This document shows, piece after piece, positions 34,401 through 46,090 of a stretch of 64,000 nt of DNA. The position numbers and the translations under genes are program-made. Under the pieces are notes generated by a model that saw only the letters and a program-made list of their open reading frames with translations, searched no databases and had not been told where the DNA came from. The stretch comes from Macrostomum hystrix (Eukaryota; Platyhelminthes; Macrostomidae): NCBI GenBank assembly GCA_950097015.1, contig CATNEN010000030.1:3023001-3087000 (forward strand), given 5' to 3'. Each line of letters opens with the position of its first letter. Position 1 is the first letter of the stretch.

Positions 34401-37177
34401 CACAAATTGTTCCAGTAGAGTCGGGAATCGAACCCCCGACCTTCAAAGTTGTGAGTCTGACGTTCTAACAACAATCCCGGCTACGATTACTAGAAAAATT
34501 TATTGATTAGACAGCCAATGTCCAGTTCCTGTCCCCTGGTCTGTTCCAGCGCTGACGGTCGCTACGAGGTGTCGTGGCAGCCGAACGCCTTGATATTCAG
34601 CACCGGGGCAGTCCTGTGGATTCCGCCGGCAATCTATCAGAGCTCCTGCACCATACATGTTCGCTACTTCCCATTCGACCAGCAGGAGTGCGAGATGAAA
34701 TTCGGCAGCTGGACATTTGACGCTACGCAGGTAATTCGCTTCGCCCACACCCCCCTCCCCCGGAGATCGAGGGACAGTGCCGCCGGCTGGGTCAAAGGGT
34801 GTCTGGGAGGAATCCGGTGGGACCACCGAGCAGTGAGTGATGACGCACCGCCTGCGGAATTCCAGCGATGCGCCTTTAGCGTGAAGCTGTTCTCCCTTGC
34901 ACGCACTTCCCAAATGGGGATGCACTGACACAGGCCAGCTGCTGCGCCAGCCTGATCGATGGGAATCGAAAAGCAAGCGCTGGGGGGAAATCGATAGGTG
35001 AGTGAAGGAGGGAACCGCCTGCTGGAATTGAAATCCGCAATAGAATTAGCGCCCCGCAAAAGGACCAGCAGATCCCACAGCGTTTCTCATTTTATTTGCT
35101 CACTTTCTCAGCAGCATTCTTGAACCCCGCCACCACGCGCGTGTTGCCGAGGTCTGGGATTTTGGCCTCCTTATAGATTCCTTCTGAGCTTGTCCTAAGC
35201 TTGATCGCAACGCTTCCGTGCTGCACGAGCTGCTTTATAATAATAATAATAATTGCAGGAGGGCTGCAGGCAATTCCGCGTCATTTAACGACACTGGACC
35301 CGCCGCCACCGAAATGGGCAATTCTGTCCATTTCGCTGACTCCTGAGCACACATGCACACAGATACTGCACGCAGGCAAACGCTCACACAGGTGTGTACA
35401 TCTGGCCTGACTTTCTCATCGTCAGGTAGTGTACATTTCACTGTGCTTTGGAGGTTGGCCCTCAAGGGCGTAAATCGCACGACAAGCCTCCCAAGCCTTC
35501 TCTCCGCGGCTGCGCCCCAAATAAATGTTGCTCGCCGTGGAATCGAACTTAGGGACCTTGGTGCGAGAGGCAAACTCGAGACGCAAACCGCTCTGCCACC
35601 GACCTCCCTGCACGAGCTCCTTATTGCTTAGGCAAATTTTTTGTTTGTTGGAAGCATACAGAAGCCTAGAAAGTGTTTGATAATCTATGCCATCAGTAAG
35701 CTGTATTCTCTATATAATGCGCAGCTTATAACCGGACAAACGCCTCAGGTTGTTCTAGGTCTGTACGAGAACTCTCGCATGGTCGATCTCAATGACTATT
35801 GGCGATCTGGCTCCTGGGATATCATCGACTGTCCTGGGAACATCAGCATCATCGAGAAGGCCGGCCAGCCGCCGCAGACAATGATTATCTACAGGCTGTC
35901 TATCCGGCGGAAGACACTATTTTACACCGTCAACCTCATCATCCCCTGCGTGCTAATCTCATTCCTAAGCGTGTGCGTTTTCTACCTGCCCGCCGACGCA
36001 GGCGAGAAGATGACGCTGTGCATCTCCATCCTGCTGGCTCTGGTGGTGTTCCTGCTGCTGGTCAGCAAGATGCTGCCGCCAACCTCCATCTCCATTCCAC
36101 TGATATCAAAGTTCCTGCTGTTTACATTCATCATGAACATCTTCACCATCGTTTTCACTGTGATCATTATCAACTGGAACTTCCGCACTCCGCGCACCCA
36201 CAAGATGCCGCGGTGGGTGCGGCGGCTGTTTCTCAAATTCCTGCCGAGGCTGCTGCTGATGAAGCGGCCTGAGCATGTGGACCAGGAGGAGAAGCGAGAG
36301 CTCAGCATGGACAAGTTGGGCGAGAGCGGCATGGCCCGACGAAGAGGCAACTCGGTGGCGGTTCGCAGCAACGGCAGCATGGAGAGAAGGGCGGAGAGCA
36401 GCGCTGATGAGGATGAAGAGGACTTGGCGGATGAAGAGGAAGCTGGAGAGGAGGCCGATGGCGACAGTGACACTGAGGGCGACGGCGGGTCCGGGCGGCA
36501 GCGACAGCGACAGAGGCGGCGGCGTCGCGGCCTTGAAGGCCTGGAGGTGACGCCCGAACTGAGGAGGGCCATAGCGGCTATTAATTTCATATCTACGCAC
36601 CTGCGCGTGGAGGAGGAGTACAAGAGGGTGCGTGCCTTGCTTGCAGAACTTTCTGACAACTGACATTCGCACCTGACATTCGCACCTGACATTCGGCCTG
36701 GAATGAGACACGGGAGAGATGAGACATGGGAGAGATGAGACACGGGAGAGATAAGTCACTGGAGAGACGAGACACGGGAGAGATGAGACACGGGAGAGAC
36801 GAGACACGGGAGAGACGAGACACGGGAGAGACGAGACACGGGAGAGACGAGACACGGGAGAGATGAGACACGGGAGAGACGAGACACGGGAGAGATGAGA
36901 CACGGGAGAGACGAGACACGGGAGAGACGAGACACGGGAGAGACGAGACACGGGAAGAGATGATCTTAAAATGATTTGTCTGATTTATGATTAACTGCAG
37001 GTGCTGCAAGACTGGAAGTACGTGGCATCCGTGATCGATCGCATACAGCTGTTGATTTTCACCACAGTTACTCTGGTTGGCACTGTTGCCATCCTGCTGA
37101 ACGCCCCCTTCATCCTGGAGTTTGTCGACCAAGCCGCCATCATCGACAAGCTGGTCAAGGCACAGAGTTCCGAATGA
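31472..37177 (+). CDS. Nicotinic acetylcholine receptor subunit, non-alpha type
   Basis: A complete Cys-loop ligand-gated cation channel subunit. Seven exons join in phase: 31472-31544, 33025-33167, 33258-33302, 34130-34239, 34550-34730, 35749-36627 and 37001-37177 (stop TGA), giving 535 residues. It has a signal peptide ([17 protein letters not shown]). Next come the ligand domain with [15 protein letters not shown], the Cys-loop [21 protein letters not shown] (loop B) and [15 protein letters not shown], then TM1-TM3. M2 follows GEK (Glu at -1', cation selective), and TM3 is followed by [12 protein letters not shown]. The large cytoplasmic loop has an acidic run, an Arg/Gln run and an amphipathic helix before TM4 ([15 protein letters not shown]). 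Loop C lacks the vicinal Cys pair of alpha subunits, so it probably acts as a complementary subunit in heteropentamers. Introns 1, 3 and 6 are minisatellites; introns 4 and 5 hold SINEs. Confidence 0.93.
31562..32915. repeat. Minisatellite filling nAChR intron 1, about 32-bp unit
   Basis: Units contain CTGACCCACTCAATGACCAA followed by TGGGTTTGGTAA. Variants form blocks: TTAATGACC, deletions giving CACTTATGACC, and a uniform final block with AACAGGCCCACTC. It starts 17 bp after the donor. Confidence 0.95.
33345..34104. repeat. Minisatellite filling nAChR intron 3, 17-25 bp unit
   Basis: The first part (to about 33565) has a longer unit with CACACCAGTATGAGCCACTC. The rest has the 17-bp unit CACATGAGCCACTCACC. 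It ends about 25 bp before the acceptor of exon 4. Confidence 0.95.
34268..34490 (-). mobile_element. tRNA-derived SINE, family 2, truncated copy in nAChR intron 4
   Basis: On the minus strand the B box GGTTCGATTCCCGAC is preserved and the A-box end is decayed. The body CAGTCCATGGACTG-like block is present, and the 3' tail is missing. It starts 28 bp after the exon 4 donor. Confidence 0.8.
35235..35608 (-). mobile_element. tRNA-derived SINE, family 1, longest copy, in nAChR intron 5
   Basis: On the minus strand the head reads GGTGGCAGAGCGGTTTGCG (A box) and GTTCGATTCCACGGCG (B box). The body matches 14155-14395 and 9985-10245, and the 3' end is CTCCTGCAATTATTATTATT. At about 375 bp it is the best guide to the full family. 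Confidence 0.85.
36695..36957. repeat. Minisatellite in nAChR intron 6, 16-bp unit (about 16 copies)
   Basis: The unit is GAGACACGGGAGAGAC, with GATG variants. Confidence 0.95.
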
Positions 37178-38310
37178 TTGAATCTTCTTGAAGTTATTGT
37201 AGAAAATATGGAAAATTATATTTCTAGAGTCGCAGTTTACTGTTTGTGCCAGAGAGTTTTAATCAAGGACTTCTGTATGTGCAATCCTATAGATCTATAG
37301 ATGCTATTTATAGATGTCCTTGATTTCGATTATCCGATCCGGCTCTATCCGATGAAATAACTTCCAGAGTCACAAAACATCGGCATCGTCGAGATGTTCA
37401 ACGGTTTTTGTCGGGGTGTCGGGTGGCAAAAACCACCAAAATAGGCAAATAGTCTTTCTACTGTTAATGTTCGTTGATTAGGTTAAGCCATAGACGAAAA
37501 ATCAACAAAAACCTTTGGAGTAAAACGGATTTTCACTGCGATTGGTTGAATACTTTTGGAAATAAAGAATATTTTCCTGGAAATGCTCACTAGCTATCCC
37601 TTTGTAATAAGCAGACAATAAAAAAATTATTGCCGAAGGTTTTATTGCATTTCTACTTGTTGTTCGTGTAATTTTCGCTCTTTGCTTACCTAAACTTCAG
37701 CCTACACTGTTACTTACACAATGCGAGCTACTGTTTTTTAATGAACTCATGCGAACTATAAATTCTACCTCTAAATCTCTAAAAAAGAGGCCGTTAGTTT
37801 TTTGCTTCTCTATGAATTTATTTTCATGGATAGAGGAATTCATTCATGGATAGAGGAGTTGGACTAATAGGAGAAAAAGCACGAGTAATGCGTCTACTAG
37901 TAGCCTTAATTGCTTGTCGATATTTTTTCAAATGAGCGGTTTGCTCACACCTGTATTGCTAATGATGCCAGTTAGTAATACACTGATTCGCTTCACTGAA
38001 AATTGTCTGTCCGCCTTTCTAAGAATACGACTGTCTGATTGGCCGGGGGGGCAGAAAAGTGTTGTTGCTATTTTTAGACAAGCTTTCCGATCACGTGACT
38101 GAACTCGGCCAATAAGATTTCGAATGTAGAATTCCATAAAAGTGACAAACATCCTGACTAGCCTATCAGTTTGTGTTCTACTTGTGCTTTTAAAGATTGG
38201 ATTGAGTTTAACTTTCATCCTGCTGATTCAGGCAACCAAACATGAACACTTACTAAACAATAATAAACAATAAACGAGCTAGTACGTTGAAGATTACATT
38301 TCAAATACAT
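37178..38310. other. Tail-to-tail spacer between nAChR and MIOX
   Basis: Contains the nAChR 3' UTR, with AATAAA at 37561-37566 and 37617-37622 as possible polyadenylation signals, and a dispersed repeat segment at 37343-37425 (see 4588-4670). Open frames at 37914-38218 have no domain. Confidence 0.4.
37343..37425 (+). repeat. Dispersed repeat segment
   Basis: Contains ATCCGATGAAATAACTTCCA and CATCGGCATCGTCGAGATG, matching the segment at 4588-4670. Confidence 0.65.
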
Positions 38311-38316
38311 TTTATT
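38311..38316 (-). promoter_or_regulatory. Possible polyadenylation signal of MIOX
   Basis: AATAAA on the minus strand, about 280 bp past the MIOX stop codon. Confidence 0.4.
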
Positions 38317-38594
38317 CAAGCACATGTAGACAATATCAAGGCGTAAATCTTTTTTTGTGAACCAGAAACCTTTGAGCCAGGAACCAGAACCCGGCCCTGA
38401 ATCGTTACACAATATGTGCATGTATGCAGGTAGGAAATAACATAGTCTTATGTAGGGTTTGATGCTCCACAACCAATATTGATAGCAAAGCATTATAGGT
38501 ATGATATTGCGGGAAATTAAACAGAGGTTTGAAGCCGTTGCATCGCATAATAATTTTTTTATCTACTGAGACTGTCACTGCTCCGAGCGCGGCC

Positions 38595-40780
38595 TCACCA
38601 GTTGAGAACTGGCGGCAGGAATTTGTCAATCAGAGCCGAGTAGTAAGGCAGCAGGGCCTCGACATCGGGCGCCACCTCGGACTTGGAGTACAGATCGAAC
38701 TGGTTGAAGGCCAGGACCCAGCGCAGCTTCTCGTCGTCAACAGTCGGGTTGTGGAATTCTCGATAGTCGCCACCGGTGTGCCAGGGATAAAACGAGTGAT
38801 AGCGGATGATGCTCAGTGCTGCCTCAGGCAGGCTGTGCCCATTGTGCTGCAGTACTCGGTACAGGTATTCGTCATGACCCCAGCTCATTGTGAGGGAGTC
38901 GAGGCCGCACTGAGGACTGTATATGCCGAGCTGGCTGCCGTAGACTGGGTGCTTCACATCCGGGTTGTCGGAGAAGTCTGACGGGCCGAATACGATGGAG
39001 GTGCGAGGCGCGCAGCCAACTGGGAAGGTGTCGCCCACCGTGGCCCACTGGCGTTGAAGGGGGTCGGGATGCGGATGATGGCTTTGAGGATAAGACCTAC
39101 TGACTTTAGGGATAACTCCTACTGGCCTTGGGGATAACAACTACTGGATTTGAGGATAACTCCTACTGGATTTGGGGATAAATCCTACTGGATTTGGGGA
39201 TAAGACCTACTGACTTTAGGGATAACTCCTACTGGCCTTGGGGATAAGACCTACTGGCTTTGGGGATAACAACTACAGACTTTGGATGGCTATAACGTCA
39301 CTACACCGCATAATTATTTATGACGCAGTGACGGTGTAGTGACCCTATCGCATAAAGCGATCTCTCACCATCTCCTCTCCGTATAGCCGCATGATTTTGC
39401 CCGTGTCGTGAATGAGTCCGGTGAGGATCAGCCACTCTTTGTCCGGATGCCTCTCCCTGATGCGCTCGGCTGTCTGGAAGGCGTGCATGCTGTTGGGCAT
39501 GTCCAGGTCCGGGTCAGACTCGTCAACCAGCGCGTCCAGAGCCTTGATCACTTGCAGCATTGACAGCTGGGCATGGTTGAACATGCTCCAGTAGGCCAAC
39601 TGAGTGCAAGTTTTGGGGAGCAAGGAGCTGGTTGGCAGCTATGGTTCGCGGGATTCAGGTTGCGCTTTCCTTTAAGCTGTCGGTACAGGTTTCGGATGGG
39701 GTTTCAGGTGGGGTTTCGGGTTGGGTTTCGGGTTGGGTTTCGGGTGAGGTTTCGGATGGGGTTTCAGGTGGGGTTTCGTGTTGAGTTTCGGGTGGGGTTT
39801 CGGGTTTGTTTTCCGATGGGGTTTCGGCTGGTGTTTCTGATGGGGTTTCCATTGGGGTTTCGGGTTGGGTTTCGGGTTGGGTTTCGGGTGAGGTTTCGGA
39901 TGGGGTTTCGGGTTGGGTTTCAGGTGGGGTTTCGGGTGGGGTTTCTGATGGGGTTTCGGGTGGGGTTTCTGATCGGGTTTCTGATGGGGTTTTCGATGGG
40001 GTTTCGGGTGGGGTTTCGAGTGCGTTTTTGATTGTTAATTAAGGTGGGGATAAAGGTGAGTTTTCAGGTCGGGTTTTTAATGGTGTTTCTGATGGTGTTT
40101 CTGATGGTGTTTCTGATGGGGTTTCTGATGGGGTTTCTGATGGGGTTTCGGGTTGGGTTTCAGGTGGGTTTTCCGATGGGGTTTCGGGTGGGGTTTCGGG
40201 TGGAGCTCCGGGTGACTTTTGGGGAAGTGTTTCGGGTGGGGTTTCGGGTGGGGTTTCGGGTGGGGTTTCTGTTGGTTTTTCGGGTGAGGTTTCGGGTTGG
40301 GTTTCAGGTGGGGTTTCGGGTGGGGTTTCGGGTGGGGTTTCGGGTTGGGTTTCAGGTCGGGTTTCGGGTGGGGTTTCGGGTGGAGCTCTTGGTGACTTTT
40401 CGGGAAGTGTTTCGAGTGGGGTTTCAGGTGAGGTTTCGGGTTAGGTTTCGGGTTGGGTTTCAGGCCGGGTTTCGGGTGGGGTTTCGGATTGGGTTTTCGG
40501 ATAGGTTTCGAATTGAATTTGGATAGTGTTAGTGATTATGGTTTTCAGAACGCCAGTCAGCCTTTAAATTTGAAAGCCTCACCCTGTCCTGCACAAACTG
40601 CACCGTCTGTCTGGTGTGCATGGCCTTGTAGGTTCGCTCAACCCGGTCCTGAAGCGGTGAGTTGACATAGTTGCGAAACAGCTTCTGGCTCCGGTGCTCC
40701 GGCCGGAACTCGGACGGGTCAATCAGCACTACGGGCGTCTGCGGCACTTCCGGCGGGATTTCGATGTCGATTCCGGCCAT
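38595..40780 (-). CDS. MIOX: Myo-inositol oxygenase
   Basis: This cytosolic di-iron enzyme opens the myo-inositol ring with O2 to give D-glucuronate. Three exons join in phase 0: 40780-40583, 39599-39369 and 39047-38595 (stop TGA at 38595-38597), giving 293 residues, close to the roughly 285 of the vertebrate enzyme. Conserved parts: FRNYVNSPLQDRVERTYKAM near the N-terminus, DESDPDLDMPNSMHAFQTAE, GLIHDTGKIM, WATVGDTFPVGC, MSWGHDEYLYRVLQHN, IRYHSFYPWHTGGDY and NQFDLYSKS. These supply all six expected iron ligands: His of MHAF, His-Asp of IHDTG, His of GHDEY, His of RYHSF and Asp of QFDLY. The end is the family's KFLPPVLNW. Both introns are minisatellites. No sign of decay. Confidence 0.95.
39085..39290. 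repeat. Minisatellite in MIOX intron 2, about 20-bp unit
   Basis: Units resemble ACTGGCTTTGGGGATAAC with ACTCCTACTGGATTTG variants. It lies between the exon 3 acceptor (38 bp away) and 80 bp from the exon 2 donor. Confidence 0.9.
39685..40525. repeat. Minisatellite in MIOX intron 1, 12-bp unit
   Basis: The unit is GGGTTTCGGGTG with many point variants (GATGGGGTTTCT, GGTTGGGTTTCA). It fills the intron between 86 bp of the 3' margin and about 58 bp of the 5' margin. A longer period is visible around GGAGCTCCGGGTGACTTTT at 40200 and 40380. Confidence 0.95.
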
Positions 40781-41335
40781 TTTTCTAGAAGGCGCGGGAT
40801 TAAATAATCGAACGCTGTTTAGTGCACTGCTCAGATATTGTCGTTCGACGCTTTTTATACGCAAGCGGCGTGAGAACAGGCAACAGAGACGCCAACGCTG
40901 CAAGTCGGAAAAACTGTTGTTTTTGAATGGAACCGGATTAAACCAGTTCTGACTAGCATGTCAGGCAGCTAACTTTAGCTAGCAATTGTTTCAGTGGGCG
41001 AAGAGGCGATAAGATAAGGCACCTGTTTACACTAACCATTGTTAAGCAAGTATTCGAAATTTTGCCATGTGCCGCCTAAAACTACTGATTTGCCTGTCCG
41101 CCCCTCCACCTCTCTCTCTGCCACTGGAACCGGAACAAGCCGACAAAGGTGGGAACCCGTTCCGTACGCGCCAATAGAGTTTAAATGAAGGGTGTGCGTT
41201 TGTTTCTGTTGTTTGTTGAATTACTGCTGTTTTCTAGTAGTTTAGATACTAGTTTAGATTAGCTTAGAGTAGTTTAACTTAATAACTTAATCACTTAATA
41301 ACAATGTAGCTATAGTTAAACGTACTAGGGCGCTT
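40781..41335. other. Upstream flank of MIOX
   Basis: Presumed MIOX 5' region and spacer. No gene recognised. Confidence 0.35.
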
Positions 41336-44300
41336 TTCGATTCTTAAGGCTGGGTTGATTCTTAAGGCTGGGTCGATTCTTAAGGCTGGGCCGATTCTTA
41401 AGGCTGGGTCGATTCTTAAGGCTGGGTCGATTCTTAAGGCTGGGTTGATTCTTAAGGCTGGGTCGATTCTTGCTTAAGGCTGGGTCGATTCTTAAGGCTG
41501 GGTTGATTCTTAAGGCTGGGTCGATTCTTAAGGCTGGGCCGATTCTTAAGGCTGGGTCGATTCTTAAGGCTGGGTCGATTCTTAAGGCTGGGTTGATTCT
41601 TAAGGCTGGGTCGATTCTTGCTTAAGGCTGGGTCGATTCTTAAGGCTGGGTTGATTCTTAAGGCTGGGTTGATTCTTAAGGCTGAGTCGATTCTTAAGGC
41701 TGGGTCGATTCTTGCTTAAGGCTGGGTCGATTCTTAAGGCTGGGTCGATTCTTAAGGCTGGGTCGATTCTTAAGGCTGGGTCGATTCTTAAGGCTGGGTT
41801 GATTCTTAAGGCTGGGTTGATTCTTAAGGCTGGGTCGATTCTTAAGGCTGGGTCGATTCTTAAGGCTGGGTCGATTCTTAAGGCTGGGTCGATTCTTAAG
41901 GCTGGGTCGATTCTTAAGGCTGGGTCGATTCTTAAGGCTGGGTCGATTCTTAAGGCTGGGTCGATTCTTAAGGCTGGGTCGATTCTTAAGGCTGGGTCGA
42001 TTCTTAAGGCTGGGTCGATTCTTAAGGCTGGGTCGATTCTTAAGGCTGGGTCGAATCCTAAGGCTGGGTCGAATCCTAAGGCTGGGTCGATTCTTAAGGC
42101 TGAGTCGATTCTTAAGGCTGGGTCGATTCTTAAGGCTGGGTTGATTCTTAAGGCTGGGTCGATTCTTAAGGCTGGGTCGATTCTTAAGGCTGGGTTGATT
42201 CTTAAGGCTGGGTCGATTCTTAAGGCTGGGTCGATTCTTAAGGCTGGGTCGATTCTTAAGGCTGGGTCGATTCTTAAGGCTGGGTCGATGCTTAAGGCTG
42301 GGTCGATTCTTAAGGCTGGGTCGATTCTTAAGGCTGGGTTGATTCTTAAGGCTGGGTCGATTCTTAAGGCTGGGTCGATTCTTAAGGCTGGGTCGATTCT
42401 TAAGGCTGGGTTGATTCTTAAGGCTGGGTCGATTCTTAAGGCTGGGTCGATTCTTAAGGCTGGGTCGATGCTTAAGGCTGGGTCGATTCTTAAGGCTGGG
42501 TTGATTCTTAAGGCTGGGTTGATTCTTAAGGCTGGGTCGATTCTTAAGGCTGGGTCGATTCTTAAGGCTGGGTCGATTCTTAAGGCTGGGTCGATTCTTA
42601 AGGCTGGGTCGATTCTTAAGGCTGGGTCGATTCTTAAGGCTGGGTCGATTCTTAAGGCTGGGTTGATTCTTAAGGCTGGGTCGATTCTTAAGGCTGGGTC
42701 GATTCTTAAGGCTGGGTCGATTCTTAAGGCTGGGTCGATTCTTAAGGCTGGGTCGATTCTTAAGGCTGGGTCGATTCTTAAGGCTGGGTCGATGCTTAAG
42801 GCTGGGTCGATTCTTAAGGCTGGGTCGATTCTTAAGGCTGGGTCGATTCTTAAGGCTGGGTTGATTCTTAAGGCTGGGTCGATTCTTAAGGCTGGGTCGA
42901 TTCTTAAGGCTGGGTCGATGCTTAAGGCTGGGTCGATTCTTAAGGCTGGGTTGATTCTTAAGGCTGGGTTGATTCTTAAGGCTGGGTCGATGCTTAAGGC
43001 TGGGTCGATTCTTAAGGCTGGGTCGATGCTTAAGGCTGGGTCGATTCTTAAGGCTGGGTCGATTCTTAAGGCTGGGTCGATTCTTAAGGCTGGGTCGATT
43101 CTTAAGGCTGGGTCGATTCTTAAGGCTGGGTCGATTCTTAAGGCTGGGTCGAATCCTAAGGCTGGGTCGATTCTTAAGGCTGAGTCGATTCTTAAGGCTG
43201 GGTCGATTCTTAAGGCTGGGTTGATTCTTAAGGCTGGGTCGATTCTTAAGGCTGGGTCGATTCTTAAGGCTGGGTTGATTCTTAAGGCTGGGTCGATTCT
43301 TAAGGCTGGGTCGATTCTTAAGGCTGGGTCGATTCTTAAGGCTGGGTCGATTCTTAAGGCTGGGTCGATGCTTAAGGCTGGGTCGATTCTTAAGGCTGGG
43401 TCGATTCTTAAGGCTGGGTTGATTCTTAAGGCTGGGTCGATTCTTAAGGCTGGGTCGATTCTTAAGGCTGGGTCGATGCTTAAGGCTGGGTCGATTCTTA
43501 AGGCTGGGTCGATTCTTAAGGCTGGGTCGATTCTTAAGGCTGGGTCGATTCTTAAGGCTGGGTCGATTCTTAAGGCTGGGTCGATTCTTAAGGCTGGGTC
43601 GATTCTTAAGGCTGGGTCGATTCTTAAGGCTGGGTCGATTCTAAGGCTGGGTCGATTCTTAAGGCTGGGTCGATTCTTAAGGCTGGGTCGATTCTTAAGG
43701 CTGGGTCGATTCTTAAGGCTGGGTCGATTCTTAAGGCTGGGTCGATTCTTAAGGCTGGGTCGATTCTTAAGGCTGGGTCGATTCTTAAGGCTGGGTCGAA
43801 TTCCTAAGGCTGGGTCGATTCTTAAGGCTGAGTCGATTCTTAAGGCTGGGTCGATTCTTAAGGCTGGGTTGATTCTTAAGGCTGGGTCGATGCTTAAGGC
43901 TGGGTCGATTCTTAAGGCTGGGTCGATTCTTAAGGCTGGGTCGATTCTTAAGGCTGGGTCGATTCTTAAGGCTGGGTTGATTCTTAAGGCTGGGTCGATT
44001 CTTAAGGCTGGGTCGATTCTTAAGGCTGGGTCGATTCTTAAGGCTGGGTCAATGCTTAAGGCTGGGTCGATTCTTAAGGCTGGGTCGATTCTTAAGGCTG
44101 GGTCGATTCTTAAGGCTGGGTCGATTCTTAAGGCTGGGTCGATTCTTAAGGCTGGGTTGATTCTTAAGGCTGGGTCGATTCTTAAGGCTGGGTCGATTCT
44201 TAAGGCTGGGTTGATTCTTAAGGCTGGGTCGATGCTTAAGGCTGGGTCGATTCTTAAGGCTGGGTCGATTCTTAAGGCTGGGTCGATTCTTAAGGCTGGG

Positions 44301-45835
44301 TTGATTCTTAAGGCTGGGTCGATTCTTAAGGCTGGGTCGATTCTTAAGGCTGGGTCGATTCTTAAGGCTGGGTCGATTCTTAAGGCTGGGTCGATTCTTA
44401 AGGCTGGGTCGATTCTTAAGGCTGGGTCGATGCTTAAGGCTGGGTCGATTCTTAAGGCTGGGTTGATTCTTAAGGCTGGGTTGATTCTTAAGGCTGGGTC
44501 GATGCTTAAGGCTGGGTTGATTCTTAAGGCTGGGTCGATGCTTAAGGCTGGGTCGATTCTTAAGGCTGGGTCGATTCTTAAGGCTGGGTTGATTCTTAAG
44601 GCTGGGTCGATGCTTAAGGCTGGGTCGATTCTTAAGGCTGGGTCGATTCTTAAGGCTGGGTCGATTCTTAAGGCTGGGTCGATGCTTAAGGCTGGGTCGA
44701 TTCTTAAGGCTGGGTCGATGCTTAAGGCTGGGTCGATTCTTAAGGCTGGGTCGATTCTTAAGGCTGGGTCGATTCTTAAGGCTGGGTCGATTCTTAAGGC
44801 TGGGTCGATTCTTAAGGCTGGGTCGATTCTTAAGGCTGGGTCGATTCTTAAGGCTGGGCCGATTCTTAAGGCTGGGTCGATTCTTAAGGCTGGGTCGATT
44901 CTTAAGGCTGGGTCGATTCTTAAGGCTGGGTTGATTCTTAAGGCTGGGTCGATTCTTAAGGCTGGGTCGATTCTTAAGGCTGGGTCGATTCTTAAGGCTG
45001 GGTCGATTCTTAAGGCTGGGTCGATTCTTAAGGCTGGGTCGATTCTTAAGGCTGGGTCGATTCTTAAGGCTGGGTCGATTCTTAAGGCTGGGTCGATGCT
45101 TAAGGCTGGGTCGATTCTTAAGGCTGGGTCGATTCTTAAGGCTGGGTCGATTCTTAAGGCTGGGTCGATTCTTAAGGCTGGGTCGATTCTTAAGGCTGGG
45201 TTGATTCTTAAGGCTGGGTCGATTCTTAAGGCTGGGTCGATTCTTAAGGCTGGGTTGATTCTTAAGGCTGGGTCGATGCTTAAGGCTGGGTCGATTCTTA
45301 AGGCTGGGTCGATTCTTAAGGCTGGGTCGATTCTTAAGGCTGGGTTGATTCTTAAGGCTGGGTCGATTCTTAAGGCTGGGTCGATTCTTAAGGCTGGGTC
45401 GATTCTTAAGGCTGGGTCGATTCTTAAGGCTGGGTCGATTCTTAAGGCTGGGTCGATTCTTAAGGCTGGGTCGATTCTTAAGGCTGGGTCGATGCTTAAG
45501 GCTGGGTCGATTCTTAAGGCTGGGTTGATTCTTAAGGCTGGGTCGATGCTTAAGGCTGGGTCGATTCTTAAGGCTGGGTCGATTCTTAAGGCTGGGTCGA
45601 TTCTTAAGGCTGGGTCGATTCTTAAGGCTGGGTCGATTCTTAAGGCTGGGTCGATTCTTAAGGCTGGGTCGATTCTTAAGGCTGGGTCGATTCTTAAGGC
45701 TGGGTCGATTCTTAAGGCTGGGTCGATTCTTAAGGCTGGGTCGATTCTTAAGGCTGGGTTGATTCTTAAGGCTGGGTCGATTCTTAAGGCTGGGTCGATT
45801 CTTAAGGCTGGGTCGATTCTTAAGGCTGGGTCAAT
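41336..45835. repeat. 4.5 kb minisatellite, 18-bp unit (about 250 copies) with higher-order structure
   Basis: The unit is GGCTGGGTCGATTCTTAA with TTGATT, TCGATG, GAATCC and GCTGAG variants. The first 370 bp contain units with an extra GCTT. The variant cluster around GAATCCTAAGG ... GGCTGAGTCG recurs at 42067, 43150 and 43798, that is, 60 units apart (1080 bp) and then about 36 units. A 1376-codon forward and a 1497-codon reverse open frame both arise from the stop-free 18-bp period; neither has a protein-like start or end. Confidence 0.97.
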
Positions 45836-46090
45836 TATATGAAATGGGACGATTCTATGGACTGGGTCGATTCTCTGTTCTGGACCGATTCTGTGTACTG
45901 GGCCGATTCTGTGGACTGGGCCGATTCTGTGGACTGAGCCGATTCTGTGGACTGAGCCGATTCTGTGGACTGAGCCGATTCTGTGGACTGGGCCGATTCT
46001 GTGGACTGGGCTGATTCTGTGGACTGGGCCGATTCTGTGGACTGAGCGGATTCTCTGTTCTGGGCCGATTCTCTGAACTGGGTCGATTCT
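45836..46090. repeat. Related 18-bp minisatellite, diverged
   Basis: The unit is GATTCTGTGGACTGGGCC (about 13 copies), in continuity with the previous array and sharing GATTCT and CTGGG. Confidence 0.9.

Noticed and set aside
35799..36743. Alternative frames over the nAChR transmembrane exon
   Set aside because: Shadows of the receptor frame, which carries all the family motifs.
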